From assembly GCF_002217395.1 (NCBI RefSeq), contig NZ_MUHD01000006.1, forward strand, positions 62,001 to 126,000: a DNA stretch of 64,000 bases. The letters are read 5' to 3'. Source of the DNA: Flavobacterium plurextorum. GTDB taxonomy: Bacteria > Bacteroidota > Bacteroidia > Flavobacteriales > Flavobacteriaceae. Below the pieces are notes generated by a model that saw only the letters and a program-made list of their open reading frames with translations, had not been told where the DNA came from and made no database searches. Shown in pieces: positions 19,790-27,863 of the stretch (the first letter of the stretch is position 1; each line of letters opens with the position of its first letter). A program made the translations under genes and the position numbers.

Positions 19790-20809
19790 TTAAGGTTTAT
19801 TAAAATATTGTTCTAGTTCGTTTTTATCATTTTGGATTTGTTGTATAATTTTATCTTCCGTATAAAAATCATCATCAGGATAATAGCTGTCAAATGATTC
19901 AAACGTAAATAAAAGGTAATCTAAAATATTGTTTGGATATCCGTGACCTGAAAAATCAGAAGTAAGATCAGCATTTTGCCTTAGTCTTTCAAATATTGTC
20001 AAGTTACAAATAGCCTGAACTATTTGATCATTTTCATATTCTTTCTCTAATTTTTCTCTAATGATTTCAAGCCATTTATTTTTTAATCTATTCAAAGTCA
20101 ACGGAAGATATGACTTCATTTCTAAAAGTCTTCGTTCCCCAATTTCTTTTACTGGTACTTTTGGACGTTTTATCGTAGACTTTTTTACAAAATCAGATTG
20201 TTTTTTTACTGCGCGATATGAGACTAACATATGGTCTTCAGGAATATTATTTTCTTCAAAAAAGCTAAATTCTGTTTTAATAAAATGTTTTTTACTTTTT
20301 TTTATGATTTTTTCTTTCTCGACAATAACATATCCGATAGAAAATTGGTCTATATTATTTATATTATTTTTAAAAGTAAGGTAGTTTTTACTTAAAGTTG
20401 GAATCTCCTTGAATTGGGTACACATAATAGCAACCGGAGAAACTTTTTCTTTATGGCTTTTCGGAACCATACGATCAATAAATCTTTTTATATCAGGTGA
20501 AATTCCCATAGCATAACCACCTTCATTTGTTTCAATAAAATCCAAAGCTACAGCATCTCCATCTCCATTCGATTTATCAATCCAGTTTAATAATATATTA
20601 AAAAAGTCTTCAGCAGGTTTTTCATTTTCAAACATAAATGAAAGTGCTTCTGGCTTGATTAAATCCTTTTCACCCTTTGAAAACTCATAACTTAAACCGA
20701 TACATTTTGCTGCTTTAAATAAAACTGAGAATTCAGGATCACTAACTAACATTAAGTGAGGCCTCAATCCATAATCAAATCCAATTTTTGAAAAATCTAA
20801 TTTATTCAT
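19790..20809 (-). CDS. Hypothetical 339-aa protein, first gene of the defence operon
   Basis: I do not recognise this protein. It has no membrane segment or signal peptide; notable stretches are ALDFIETNEGGYAMGISPD, a Lys-rich centre (around IKKSKKHF and KKSTIKRPKVPVKE) and an acidic C-terminal end (YYPDDDFYTEDK). The ATG at 20809 is chosen because the longer reading from a TTG at 20842 would include the -7 box. It leads a run of six minus-strand genes with gaps of 3 to 55 bp and one short overlap. Confidence 0.62.
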   Translation of the reverse strand: MNKLDFSKIGFDYGLRPHLMLVSDPEFSVLFKAAKCIGLSYEFSKGEKDLIKPEALSFMFENEKPAEDFFNILLNWIDKSNGDGDAVALDFIETNEGGYAMGISPDIKRFIDRMVPKSHKEKVSPVAIMCTQFKEIPTLSKNYLTFKNNINNIDQFSIGYVIVEKEKIIKKSKKHFIKTEFSFFEENNIPEDHMLVSYRAVKKQSDFVKKSTIKRPKVPVKEIGERRLLEMKSYLPLTLNRLKNKWLEIIREKLEKEYENDQIVQAICNLTIFERLRQNADLTSDFSGHGYPNNILDYLLFTFESFDSYYPDDDFYTEDKIIQQIQNDKNELEQYFNKP

Positions 20810-20830
20810 CTTAATATTTTCGTTTAATAA

Positions 20831-20838
20831 CAAATATA
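20831..20838 (-). promoter_or_regulatory. -7 box (TATATTTG) of the six-gene defence operon
   Basis: On the minus strand the octamer fits TAnnTTTG and ends 21 bp before the ATG at 20809. Upstream sequence around 20863-20887 contains the palindrome GTTTAAAC and a repeated CGTTTAA, which could be regulatory. Confidence 0.5.
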
Positions 20839-21086
20839 ACAATATTTAGATTACATTTTTTTATCGTTTAAACAATAACGTTTAATTCACGAGAATTTTA
20901 AATATTATCTCCTTCAATATTCTGAATAGCTAAAAAGAATGTTTTTTGTCTTTCTGCAGCTAGAACTTCACTACCTAATTTAGTTTGTATAGTTATGTCT
21001 TACTTCTTTATTGAGTTATAGTAGATGCTTTCACTCGAAACGGACTAAAAGGGCAGCTAAGATAGTGGCTCAAGCATGCTGCGTGC

Positions 21087-21193
21087 GCATAATGGCGGCG
21101 CTTCCTTGCCACCCTTCGGGACTTATAGCACTTGCGCATCCTTAATCCACTGGCATCTTGCTTTCTTTTTTTCCGTTTTTTCTTTTGAAAACA
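21087..21193 (+). other. Conserved non-coding segment, copy 1
   Basis: This gene-free stretch before ssb contains GCATAATGGC, then GCCACCCTTCGGGACTTAT, then CTTTCTTTTTTT, GTTTTTTCTTTTG and A-rich sequence. The same blocks in the same order occur at 59427-59538 in the second mobile element, although the genes around them differ. The CCCTTCGGG core can form a small hairpin. The shared order suggests a functional element (oriT-, leading-strand- or RNA-related) of Bacteroidetes mobile DNA. The rest of 20843-21254 shows nothing else. Confidence 0.5.
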
Positions 21194-21254
21194 ATTTTTG
21201 TTAAGGCAGGATTAGAGAAAAAGTAAACAGTAGTAATCTTTAAAAATTAAAATT

Positions 21255-21641
21255 ATGGAAATCACAGGACGAGTAACAGGGGATGCGTCAGTTCAAAAAG
21301 TGAACAGCGAAAAACAAGTGGTCAATTTCAGTATTGCCATCAATGACACCTATAAGCCTAAAGGCAGTACCGAAGTAAAAGAAGTAACAACCTATATCAA
21401 TTGTTACTATTGGCTGAATGCTAAAACAGCACAGTGGCTTAAAAAAGGAACACTCGTACAGCTCTTTGGGCGCATTGGTTTGAATGTGTACAATAACAGC
21501 GAAGGTACAGCAGTGGGTACTTTGACCTTTCATACCAATAACATTAAAATTTTGGTTTTTCCTAAAAAAGAAGAAACAGCTAAAGCCAGTTCAACAGTAA
21601 AGGAAAAGAAAGCAAAAAAAGCACAGGATGTACCTTTTTAA
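21255..21641 (+). CDS. ssb: Single-stranded DNA-binding protein
   Basis: The 128-aa protein has an SSB-type OB fold over about residues 1-105 (MEITGRVTGDA, VVNFSIAIND, TTYINCYYW, LVQLFGRI) and a Lys-rich linker. It ends in QDVPF, like the C-terminal tip through which SSBs bind partner enzymes. SSBs of this type are usual on conjugative elements, where they protect transferred single strands. It heads a plus-strand cluster with DUF932 and PRTRC genes. Confidence 0.9.
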   Translation: MEITGRVTGDASVQKVNSEKQVVNFSIAINDTYKPKGSTEVKEVTTYINCYYWLNAKTAQWLKKGTLVQLFGRIGLNVYNNSEGTAVGTLTFHTNNIKILVFPKKEETAKASSTVKEKKAKKAQDVPF

Positions 21642-21672
21642 CAAATATAACAATAACTTAAAATTTAACATC

Positions 21673-22734
21673 ATGGCACATAATATAAATTACAACGAGC
21701 AGTCAGGAAAACACAGTTTTTTCAGCACTAAACAAACAGCATGGCACAATTTAGGACAGATCATTACCGATTATCCAACAAGCGCCGAAGCTATTTTACA
21801 CGCAGGTTTGGATTATGAAGTAGAAAAACGAAAGTTGTTTACACCTACTTCAGCCGAAATTATTTTGGATAATGAAAGCATTCACAATAAAATAGAAGTC
21901 CCGAATTATTTCAGTACGGTGCGCACCGATAATGATGCCGTACTTGGTGTGGTTGGTAAAGATTACCAGATTGTACAAAACAGGGATGCCTTTTCTTTTT
22001 TTGATAGTATCGTAGGCGGTGACGGTATCCTATACGAAACCGCAGGAGCACTCGGAAAAGGAGAACGCATTTTTATAACAGCAAAACTGCCCGATTATAT
22101 CAGGGTCGGTAATGATGACTTGATTGAAAAATATCTTTTCCTGACCACTTCCCATGACGGAAGCGGAAGCATAACTGCTGCATTCACGCCCATAAGAATA
22201 GTATGCAACAATACGCTGAATGCCGCTATGAACAACAAGACCAATACCGTTCGTATTCGTCATACTTCTAATGCTAAACAGCGTTTGGAACAGGCGCACA
22301 AAGTAATGGGCATATCCGATAGGCTCTCAGCGCAGATGGAATCCATTTTTAACCATTGGACAAAAATCCGAATCACGGACAATGAAGTTAAAAAACTAAT
22401 ACAGTCTGCCCTTGTTCCGAGCAAAGAAGTGCTTAAAACCATACAAGATGGTAAAGAGAATGAACTTTCAACTTGTTTTACCAATATGGTTGATAGTGCT
22501 TTCGAGTATGCTATGAACAACCCCACACAGCTTATGGAGACAACTAAAGGAACTGTCTTTGGTGCGTACAACGCCGTAACGGGCTACTTCCAGAATATGA
22601 GAAATTACAAAGATGAAGAAGCCAAATTAACCTCCCTTTTGATGGGTGGCACAGCGCAGATTCGCACACAATCGGCTTTTAATCTTTGTGTGGATTTTGT
22701 AAGTAAAGGTTCAGATGCTTTGATTCTGAATTAA
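21673..22734 (+). CDS. DUF932 domain protein (phage/plasmid-like)
   Basis: The 353-aa protein matches DUF932: GKHSFFSTKQTAWHNLG at the start, VGKDYQIVQNRDAFSFFD in the middle and TTSHDGSGSITAAFTPIRIVCNNTLN after it. Members occur on plasmids, phages and conjugative elements next to ssb; their role is not established. The ATG at 21673 is preferred to an upstream ATG at 21628 that would overlap ssb. A strong terminator follows directly after the stop. Confidence 0.85.
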   Translation: MAHNINYNEQSGKHSFFSTKQTAWHNLGQIITDYPTSAEAILHAGLDYEVEKRKLFTPTSAEIILDNESIHNKIEVPNYFSTVRTDNDAVLGVVGKDYQIVQNRDAFSFFDSIVGGDGILYETAGALGKGERIFITAKLPDYIRVGNDDLIEKYLFLTTSHDGSGSITAAFTPIRIVCNNTLNAAMNNKTNTVRIRHTSNAKQRLEQAHKVMGISDRLSAQMESIFNHWTKIRITDNEVKKLIQSALVPSKEVLKTIQDGKENELSTCFTNMVDSAFEYAMNNPTQLMETTKGTVFGAYNAVTGYFQNMRNYKDEEAKLTSLLMGGTAQIRTQSAFNLCVDFVSKGSDALILN

Positions 22735-22740
22735 CCAATC

Positions 22741-22765
22741 AGGAGAGGCAGAAACTGCCTCTCCT
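22741..22765 (+). terminator. Intrinsic terminator after the DUF932 gene
   Basis: Perfect 11-bp arms (AGGAGAGGCAG and its complement) with a 3-nt loop, followed by TTTT on the plus strand. The PRTRC genes downstream on the same strand would need read-through or their own promoter. Confidence 0.75.
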
Positions 22766-22781
22766 TTTAAACCCTGACAGC

Positions 22782-22985
22782 ATGATACAGATAGAAGATA
22801 AAAACGGAGAAAATGTAGAGGTTAACAATTTAAACCAAGCAATAAAGCAGGCAGATTATTTCAGAAATTTTTCCCATACCGATAAACTCTTTGAAAAGTT
22901 TGATAAGAAACGACAAGCCTATTGGCAGGATATGTATGAAAAACTTATAAAAATTAGCGATTTAGAGGTAAAAGAAACAAAATAG
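22782..22985 (+). CDS. Hypothetical 67-aa protein before the PRTRC genes
   Basis: A small, charged, soluble protein (EVNNLNQAIKQADYFRNF, KFDKKRQAYWQDMYEKL) with no family I can name. Its stop lies 7 bp before the PRTRC E start, so it probably belongs to that operon. The codon use and the single helical pattern suggest a real gene. Confidence 0.55.
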   Translation: MIQIEDKNGENVEVNNLNQAIKQADYFRNFSHTDKLFEKFDKKRQAYWQDMYEKLIKISDLEVKETK

Positions 22986-22992
22986 TAAAGCA

Positions 22993-23532
22993 ATGGAAAC
23001 CAATTTTTTTAAAGCAGTCCTTTCTTTGCAGGTAGCAGGGAATTGGAAAATAAACATAGCTCGGGAAGATACTGACAGGCTTATCGTATCGGTACTATTC
23101 TTTAACGATGCCATTGGCGATGATGCCCGTAAAAAAGTACCGCCTATTCTGCTTAAAGGTACGGCTGAGGAACTTGACAAAGGATTTTTTGAAGTGATTG
23201 CACAGCCTGTACAAGATACCGCACAGCTTTTTGCCAATATGGAGCAGTTCCTTAAAGAAAAAGAACAGGCAAAAGTGACCTCGCAGATGGAAAAAGACAA
23301 CATTCTGAAGATGGACAAAGAAAAATTCGAATTGCAGAAACAGTACGAATCTGCTATGAAAAAAGCAGAAGAACTTGAAACAGCAGGAAAGTTTAAAGAG
23401 GCATGGATGAAAGTCCCGTCTGCTGAACTTTATCCTGAGTATAAAGACATTATTCACACCCGCAAAGCAGAGCTTTCCGATAAATTCCCAATAGACCTTT
23501 TCAATGACCCTAATACAGAAGAGCCATGTTAA
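22993..23532 (+). CDS. PRTRC system protein E
   Basis: The 179-aa protein starts with the PRTRC-E signature (FFKAVLSLQVAG, LIVSVLFFNDAIGDDARKKVPPILLKGTAEELDKGFF) and continues in a long Lys/Glu-rich coiled-coil-like tail (about 85-150). PRTRC is a conserved gene set of plasmids and integrative elements with a ThiF-like enzyme and no known function. The stop overlaps the start of the protein C gene by 7 bp. Confidence 0.85.
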   Translation: METNFFKAVLSLQVAGNWKINIAREDTDRLIVSVLFFNDAIGDDARKKVPPILLKGTAEELDKGFFEVIAQPVQDTAQLFANMEQFLKEKEQAKVTSQMEKDNILKMDKEKFELQKQYESAMKKAEELETAGKFKEAWMKVPSAELYPEYKDIIHTRKAELSDKFPIDLFNDPNTEEPC

Positions 23533-23744
23533 CAGCCACCACCTTAGAACGCATATTTATTTTCAGGGATAAAGAAACAGAGATAAAACTCGCTGACCCA
23601 TCCCCGTCATTCAGTCCCGAAGCGGTATTGAACTTTTATGCCCAGACCTATCCAATATTGACAACCGCATCCATAGAGGGACCCGTTATAAATGATGATG
23701 CCGTGCAATACAAATTTGTATCACAGATTGGAACAAAAGGATAA
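23526..23744 (+). CDS. PRTRC system protein C
   Basis: The 72-aa protein matches the small PRTRC-C family (RIFIF, LADPSPSFSPEAVLNFYAQTYPILTTA, YKFVSQIGTKG). The size and beta-rich pattern suggest a ubiquitin-like or similar small fold, which would fit a ThiF partner in the same operon; that is inference. It overlaps protein E and is followed after 3 bp by a 58-aa gene. Confidence 0.82.
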   Translation: MLTATTLERIFIFRDKETEIKLADPSPSFSPEAVLNFYAQTYPILTTASIEGPVINDDAVQYKFVSQIGTKG

Positions 23745-23747
23745 ACC

Positions 23748-23924
23748 ATGAAAACGATAACGATAACAGGCAGTATCAAACTGCCCAAAAATAAAAAGTT
23801 ATGCAGACTATACAGACAGTTAGGGACATGGGCAGAAAACGCAGACAGGCTTCCCGATGCACAGGAAGTAAAAAACAACCCGAACAGTTCCGCTCCACTC
23901 GACCTTTTGCCGATGGTTTTTTAA
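23748..23924 (+). CDS. Small 58-aa protein inside the PRTRC cluster
   Basis: A short open frame begins 3 bp after the PRTRC C stop and encodes MKTITITGSIKLPKNKK followed by CRLYRQLGTWAENADRLPD. Its tight spacing and sensible composition support a real gene. It overlaps, in another frame, an upstream extension of the next open frame, which is why that extension is judged non-coding. Family unknown. Confidence 0.55.
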   Translation: MKTITITGSIKLPKNKKLCRLYRQLGTWAENADRLPDAQEVKNNPNSSAPLDLLPMVF

Positions 23925-23950
23925 GACATTCCTTTCTGCCGGTATTCGAA

Positions 23951-24892
23951 ATGGGTAAAAAAGTACCAAAGCCAAATCAGGTGGAAAAAGATTTTTTGAG
24001 TTCGCTTGCTGTTCTTTCCAGACTGTATGGTTTTAAAGTTTTGGACACCACAGGCAAATCCTATCCCTATAATATACTCTTGGCACATTCAGATGCGCAG
24101 AAACAGCTTAACGGTTTGGGTCGCGATATTGAATTGTCAATTATACAGGAAAATGATGGGAGTGTAAAATTAGCAACCAAACATATTTATAATACTTGCA
24201 ATACGCTGTACTATATTCCTGTACTGCCCCTGTACAGGCTGTTACAGGACAGCAGACAAAAACCAACCGCAGAATTACTGCTGTCTGTTTTTGCTTATCT
24301 CTACCATATTGCAGGGATTCCCTATTACAGGGAAGACAGCAGTTGTCTGTATTATCATTATGAATGCATGGAAGAATGGCTCATTGATGAGTTGGAGGAT
24401 GAAGAGTGCCAAGGTGGAACTAGTATGATTTCAGAATTAAACACGGCTTCTTATTATGGAGATGTGATGCACCGCAAAATGTACAATACCTATCATTTGA
24501 GTGTTTTTGAAAAACGTATCGGCAATTATAAATGCAATAACCGTTTCGAAAAAGAATGTCTGAGCGTTGCCAAACAGGCATTGGCACTAATGCTCGAATA
24601 TCCTTCAGGTACAATTTTTCAAAATACATCGAATCGGGAATTTGAAAGTGAGGAAGGGATTATAAGGGCAGAACAGTATATTTCTTTTATCGCAGATACC
24701 GATGGAGTACTTTATGAAAATATCGCACGGGTAATCAATGATGAATTTAATGAATGCTCCGAAATAGAAGAACCTACACTCCTGCAGATTTATGATACCC
24801 AAAACGAATTAACACCTAAAGCACTTGATTTTGAATACAGGCTCTTTCCGCTTCTAAATGATTTATGCACCCTTTTAAACAATATGCCATGA
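23951..24892 (+). CDS. PRTRC-cluster protein (position of protein F)
   Basis: The protein (313 aa from the ATG at 23951) is soluble and mostly helical, with segments such as LLSVFAYLYHIAGIPYY and VAKQALALMLEYPSG. I do not recognise a catalytic motif. It lies between PRTRC C and PRTRC B, where other PRTRC loci carry a protein called F. The frame stays open upstream to 23801, but that part overlaps the 58-aa gene and looks non-coding. Its stop overlaps the next start (ATGA). Confidence 0.65.
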   Translation: MGKKVPKPNQVEKDFLSSLAVLSRLYGFKVLDTTGKSYPYNILLAHSDAQKQLNGLGRDIELSIIQENDGSVKLATKHIYNTCNTLYYIPVLPLYRLLQDSRQKPTAELLLSVFAYLYHIAGIPYYREDSSCLYYHYECMEEWLIDELEDEECQGGTSMISELNTASYYGDVMHRKMYNTYHLSVFEKRIGNYKCNNRFEKECLSVAKQALALMLEYPSGTIFQNTSNREFESEEGIIRAEQYISFIADTDGVLYENIARVINDEFNECSEIEEPTLLQIYDTQNELTPKALDFEYRLFPLLNDLCTLLNNMP

Positions 24893-25605
24893 GAGATATA
24901 ACCCAAAAATTCGGAAGCCTATACAATCCTGTAAAAGCCTTTGTAGTCTATCAGAAAAATTCCGCTGAAAAATCCATTTATGTGGAAGCGTATGACATGG
25001 ATAAAAATGGCTGTCCCATAAACGCCCATCCCTTAAACCTTAAAGAAAGTACACAGCTCGCCAGTGCCCTTGATACGTCAGACGAACTCACACGTAAATT
25101 TCTAAAACCATCAGGACTGTTACCTAAAAATGTACTGCATCTCAATCCTGACCATAACGGTTCTGCTATTTGGTTCACGCCTGCCCAAAAAGTCAGTTTG
25201 TTTTTTGTGGAAAGTTTAGGGATAAAAAACGGCGATGCATTCGTACCGCCTTTGCTGTGGAAAGCTTCTAAAAGCACCCTTTATATTTATGCAATGGATA
25301 CCGAAACGCAGATAAACGAACAGACTAATTTATATCATGCACCCTTTTTTAATGTATACACCGATGGCAGGGTCTGTATGGGAACGGTATCAGTTAACAT
25401 AAAGCCCAACTGCCATTTGGAAGAGTTTATGTCACTTTGGGAGCAGTATTTTTTTAACAGCTATTTCAGTCACCTCATTGGAAATAAAAGTCCTGTAAAA
25501 GGAAACATTATTCAGCTTTGGCAAAAACTTATGGGTAGCGATAAACCGTTTCCGATAAAATCATTACTCAAAAATGATTTAACAATTAAAAATATACTAT
25601 CATGA
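24889..25605 (+). CDS. PRTRC system protein B
   Basis: The 238-aa protein fits PRTRC-B (KAFVVYQKN, FLKPSGLLPKNVLHLN, VSLFFVESLGIKNGDAFVPPLLWKA, GRVCMGTVSVN). The ATG at 24889 overlaps the upstream stop by four bases and is preferred to an in-frame start at 24865. Its own stop overlaps the ThiF-type gene by four bases, so the three genes are translationally coupled. Confidence 0.84.
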   Translation: MRDITQKFGSLYNPVKAFVVYQKNSAEKSIYVEAYDMDKNGCPINAHPLNLKESTQLASALDTSDELTRKFLKPSGLLPKNVLHLNPDHNGSAIWFTPAQKVSLFFVESLGIKNGDAFVPPLLWKASKSTLYIYAMDTETQINEQTNLYHAPFFNVYTDGRVCMGTVSVNIKPNCHLEEFMSLWEQYFFNSYFSHLIGNKSPVKGNIIQLWQKLMGSDKPFPIKSLLKNDLTIKNILS

Positions 25606-26405
25606 ACACACAAAAAACAATACATTATACGCACAATTACCTTATAAATCCAACCAATCCCATAACAGTAAACCTGATTGGCGCAGGAGGAACAGGAAGC
25701 AGGATGCTGACAGAACTCGCAAGAATGAACCACAGCCTTATTGCTTTAGGTCATACAGGATTGCAGGTCAATTTATTTGATGATGATGTAGTCACTAATG
25801 CCAATCAGGGACGCCAGCTTTTTGCTGATACTGAGGTCGGACTTCCTAAAGCCGTAGCACTCATCAACCGCACCAACCGTTTTTTCGGAACGAATTGGAA
25901 AGCCGTAACAGAGCAGTTCTCAACAAAGAATCTGAAATCCCTGCCCAATCGTGGCAGGGCAAACCTCTATGTAAGTTGTGTGGATACCGTATCGGCACGT
26001 TTTGATATTGCAGATTTCCTGCTGAATTGTAATGTAAACAGCGATTTTGAACGTACCAAATCCCTATATTGGCTTGATCTCGGCAATGCTCAAAATACGG
26101 GACAGGCGATACTTTCTACCATCAGCGAAATTCAACAGCCTGATTCCAAACTATACAGGACTGTGCCGAGTCTTCCGATGGTAACTGATGAATTTAAGGA
26201 ATTACTGCAAGCGCAGAGCGATAACAATGAGCCGAGCTGTTCCCTTGCCGAGGCACTCGAAAAACAGGATTTGTTTATAAATGCCACACTTTCCAGTATG
26301 GGAGCATCACTTTTATGGAAGTTGTTTCGTGAAGGAATGACTGGTCATAGAGGATTTTTTCTGAATCTGGGAAGTTTTAAAACAGAACCAATAATGGTGG
26401 GCTGA
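25602..26405 (+). CDS. PRTRC system ThiF family protein
   Basis: The 267-aa protein is an E1-like (ThiF/MoeB) adenylating enzyme: nucleotide-binding GAGGTGS at 27-33, LFDDDVVTNANQGRQLF as the substrate loop, and YVSCVDTV carrying a Cys near the usual position. Such enzymes adenylate the C-terminus of ubiquitin-like proteins or peptides. In the PRTRC set the partner is not known. It is the last gene of the cluster and is followed by strong hairpins. Confidence 0.86.
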   Translation: MNTQKTIHYTHNYLINPTNPITVNLIGAGGTGSRMLTELARMNHSLIALGHTGLQVNLFDDDVVTNANQGRQLFADTEVGLPKAVALINRTNRFFGTNWKAVTEQFSTKNLKSLPNRGRANLYVSCVDTVSARFDIADFLLNCNVNSDFERTKSLYWLDLGNAQNTGQAILSTISEIQQPDSKLYRTVPSLPMVTDEFKELLQAQSDNNEPSCSLAEALEKQDLFINATLSSMGASLLWKLFREGMTGHRGFFLNLGSFKTEPIMVG

Positions 26406-26412
26406 TGCCCGC

Positions 26413-26455
26413 CGCCCCGCAATTGAGCTTCCTACGGGCGGGCAATTGCGGGGCG
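26413..26455 (+). terminator. GC-rich hairpin after the PRTRC operon
   Basis: Perfect 13-bp arms (CGCCCCGCAATTG and its complement) enclose a 17-nt loop, 7 bp after the ThiF stop. There is no T run after it, so it may be a Rho-assisted terminator, an mRNA 3' end stabiliser or a structural DNA element. Confidence 0.5.
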
Positions 26456-26470
26456 CTTTAAAACGGAACA

Positions 26471-26523
26471 ACATCGTTAGTTATATTGCTCATTACCTAA
26501 TCGCAATATAACTAACGATGTTT
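26471..26523. repeat. Perfect 20-bp inverted repeat, 13-nt loop
   Basis: Arms at 26471-26490 and 26504-26523 are exact complements (AACATCGTTAGTTATATTGC). No T run follows. It sits just past the PRTRC operon at the border of a gene-free stretch, so it may be a terminator, an element boundary or a protein-binding site. Its GTTAG-type edges are not a convincing integron attC core. Confidence 0.6.
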
Positions 26524-27441
26524 GTGTTTTAGTATTTTATTTTTAAACACTTTCGATAATTGATAAACCACTCTATAAGTTAAATAACAATTAGTGCAAA
26601 AATCGTTACCATTAACCATCTAATATCAAAATCAATTAACCACTGAAATTGGGTTTAAAATAGATAGCAAATTTAGAACTTCGTCCTTAAACAATTCATG
26701 CAAATTAAATAATAATAAACACTTTACAACATAATTACAATCATATTTCAGATGCTCTTTCTACACTAAAATTATATGATCAATCTACTCCGAACCTCTT
26801 GCTAACTGTAGTCAAAAAAATGGTTTGTTTATCATTTTTTTTATTAAGATTGTCAAGCCTCTTATTATTTTACTTGTTGACATTATTAGTTTGTGGCAAA
26901 ATCTTGGAACAGTGATTATTTTAAAAATAGACATTAGTATTTACAGGAGTTACAGTATTTAGGTTCGAAAATGTATTAAACCTCATAAAAATAATTCACA
27001 AATTGGTTAAAAGGGCACTCTACAAAAATGTTAAATCGAAGCATTTAGCATTTTTGTATAACTTTGTTCTACATTCTATAAGTTTTAACCTGTATTAAAA
27101 ATGATTTTGATATTCTTTGAGGCTACTACTCAGGATTTAAACCATTGTTAGATAAATACAAGCACGGCTTCCAAATACTTGTTAATAAAATTTTAAGACA
27201 AATTAACTTTACTAGAAAATAATGATTGCTTCAAAAATATTTTAAACACTTTAAGAAAAATATTTACGTAGTATATGCATTTGAAATTGTATTAAATATT
27301 TGACTTACAATAATTTAACAAAAAATTATAAAGAATTTTAAATATATTGTATATCTATAGTTTATAGCGATTTTATAAATACTTGCAAATATTTCAAAAT
27401 CTAATTTTTAGTAAAAGTAAAAGTCCTTAAAATTAACGCTG
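26524..27441. other. Gene-free AT-rich stretch
   Basis: About 0.9 kb without a credible open frame or RNA gene. It is strongly AT-rich and separates the PRTRC module from the metal island. I see no insertion-sequence ends or recognisable gene remnants. Confidence 0.5.
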
Positions 27442-27467
27442 ATTATTTTAGCAATTGCTTAAATAAT
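27442..27467. promoter_or_regulatory. Probable ArsR-type operator
   Basis: Two 13-bp arms meet without a spacer (ATTATTTTAGCAA/TTGCTTAAATAAT) and differ from a perfect palindrome at one pair. The site ends 10 bp before the -7 box at 27477-27484 and so covers the -33 region. This is the expected place for autorepression by the ArsR-type regulator encoded directly downstream. Confidence 0.6.
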
Positions 27468-27476
27468 TAAATAATG

Positions 27477-27484
27477 TATATTTG
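27477..27484 (+). promoter_or_regulatory. -7 box (TATATTTG) of the arsR-merTP operon
   Basis: The octamer fits TAnnTTTG and ends 5 bp before the ATG at 27489, implying a leaderless or nearly leaderless transcript. It also shows that the upstream in-frame ATG at 27474 is not the start. Confidence 0.6.
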
Positions 27485-27488
27485 CATC

Positions 27489-27863
27489 ATGGACAATAGT
27501 ACTTGTATACGACAAAAAGCAGATATTAAGCAAATAAACAGCTGTAAAAATAGAGTATCTGAACTCAATGATTCTTTTGAGCATTTATCAAATGGAATTG
27601 AATTAGCGGGTAATAATGTTAGGCTAAAAATTCTCTTCTTACTTTATGAAGAAAAAAGATTATGTGTTTGTGATATAAGTGATATTCTGGATATGAGTAT
27701 TTCTTCAATATCTCAACATCTACGAAAATTAAAGGACAGAAAACTTATTGAAACTAAAAGAGAGGCACAAACAATTTTCTATTCCTTGACTGTGGAATAC
27801 ACAAAAATTCTGCAGCCATTTTTTAAAATACTTGAAGAAAATAAAATTTTAGAAGCGATATGA
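27489..27863 (+). CDS. ArsR/SmtB family metal-sensing repressor
   Basis: The 124-aa protein is a winged-helix repressor: RLKILFLLYEEKRLCVCDISDIL followed by MSISSISQHLRKLKDRKLIETKREAQTIFYSL. The CVC pair in the DNA-recognition region and the Cys near the N-terminus match the alpha3N metal site of CadC/CmtR-type sensors of thiophilic ions (Cd, Pb, Hg). It likely represses its own operon through the palindrome at 27442-27467. The stop overlaps the merTP start by four bases. Confidence 0.88.
   Translation: MDNSTCIRQKADIKQINSCKNRVSELNDSFEHLSNGIELAGNNVRLKILFLLYEEKRLCVCDISDILDMSISSISQHLRKLKDRKLIETKREAQTIFYSLTVEYTKILQPFFKILEENKILEAI

Noticed and set aside
23801-23950. N-terminal extension of the PRTRC F-position protein
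   Set aside because: It overlaps the better-spaced 58-aa frame and its composition (GRKRRQASRCTGSKK) looks like an out-of-frame reading.
26471-26523. Integron attC site
   Set aside because: The arms do not fit the RYYYAAC/GTTRRRY core and there are no cassette arrays or an integron integrase nearby.
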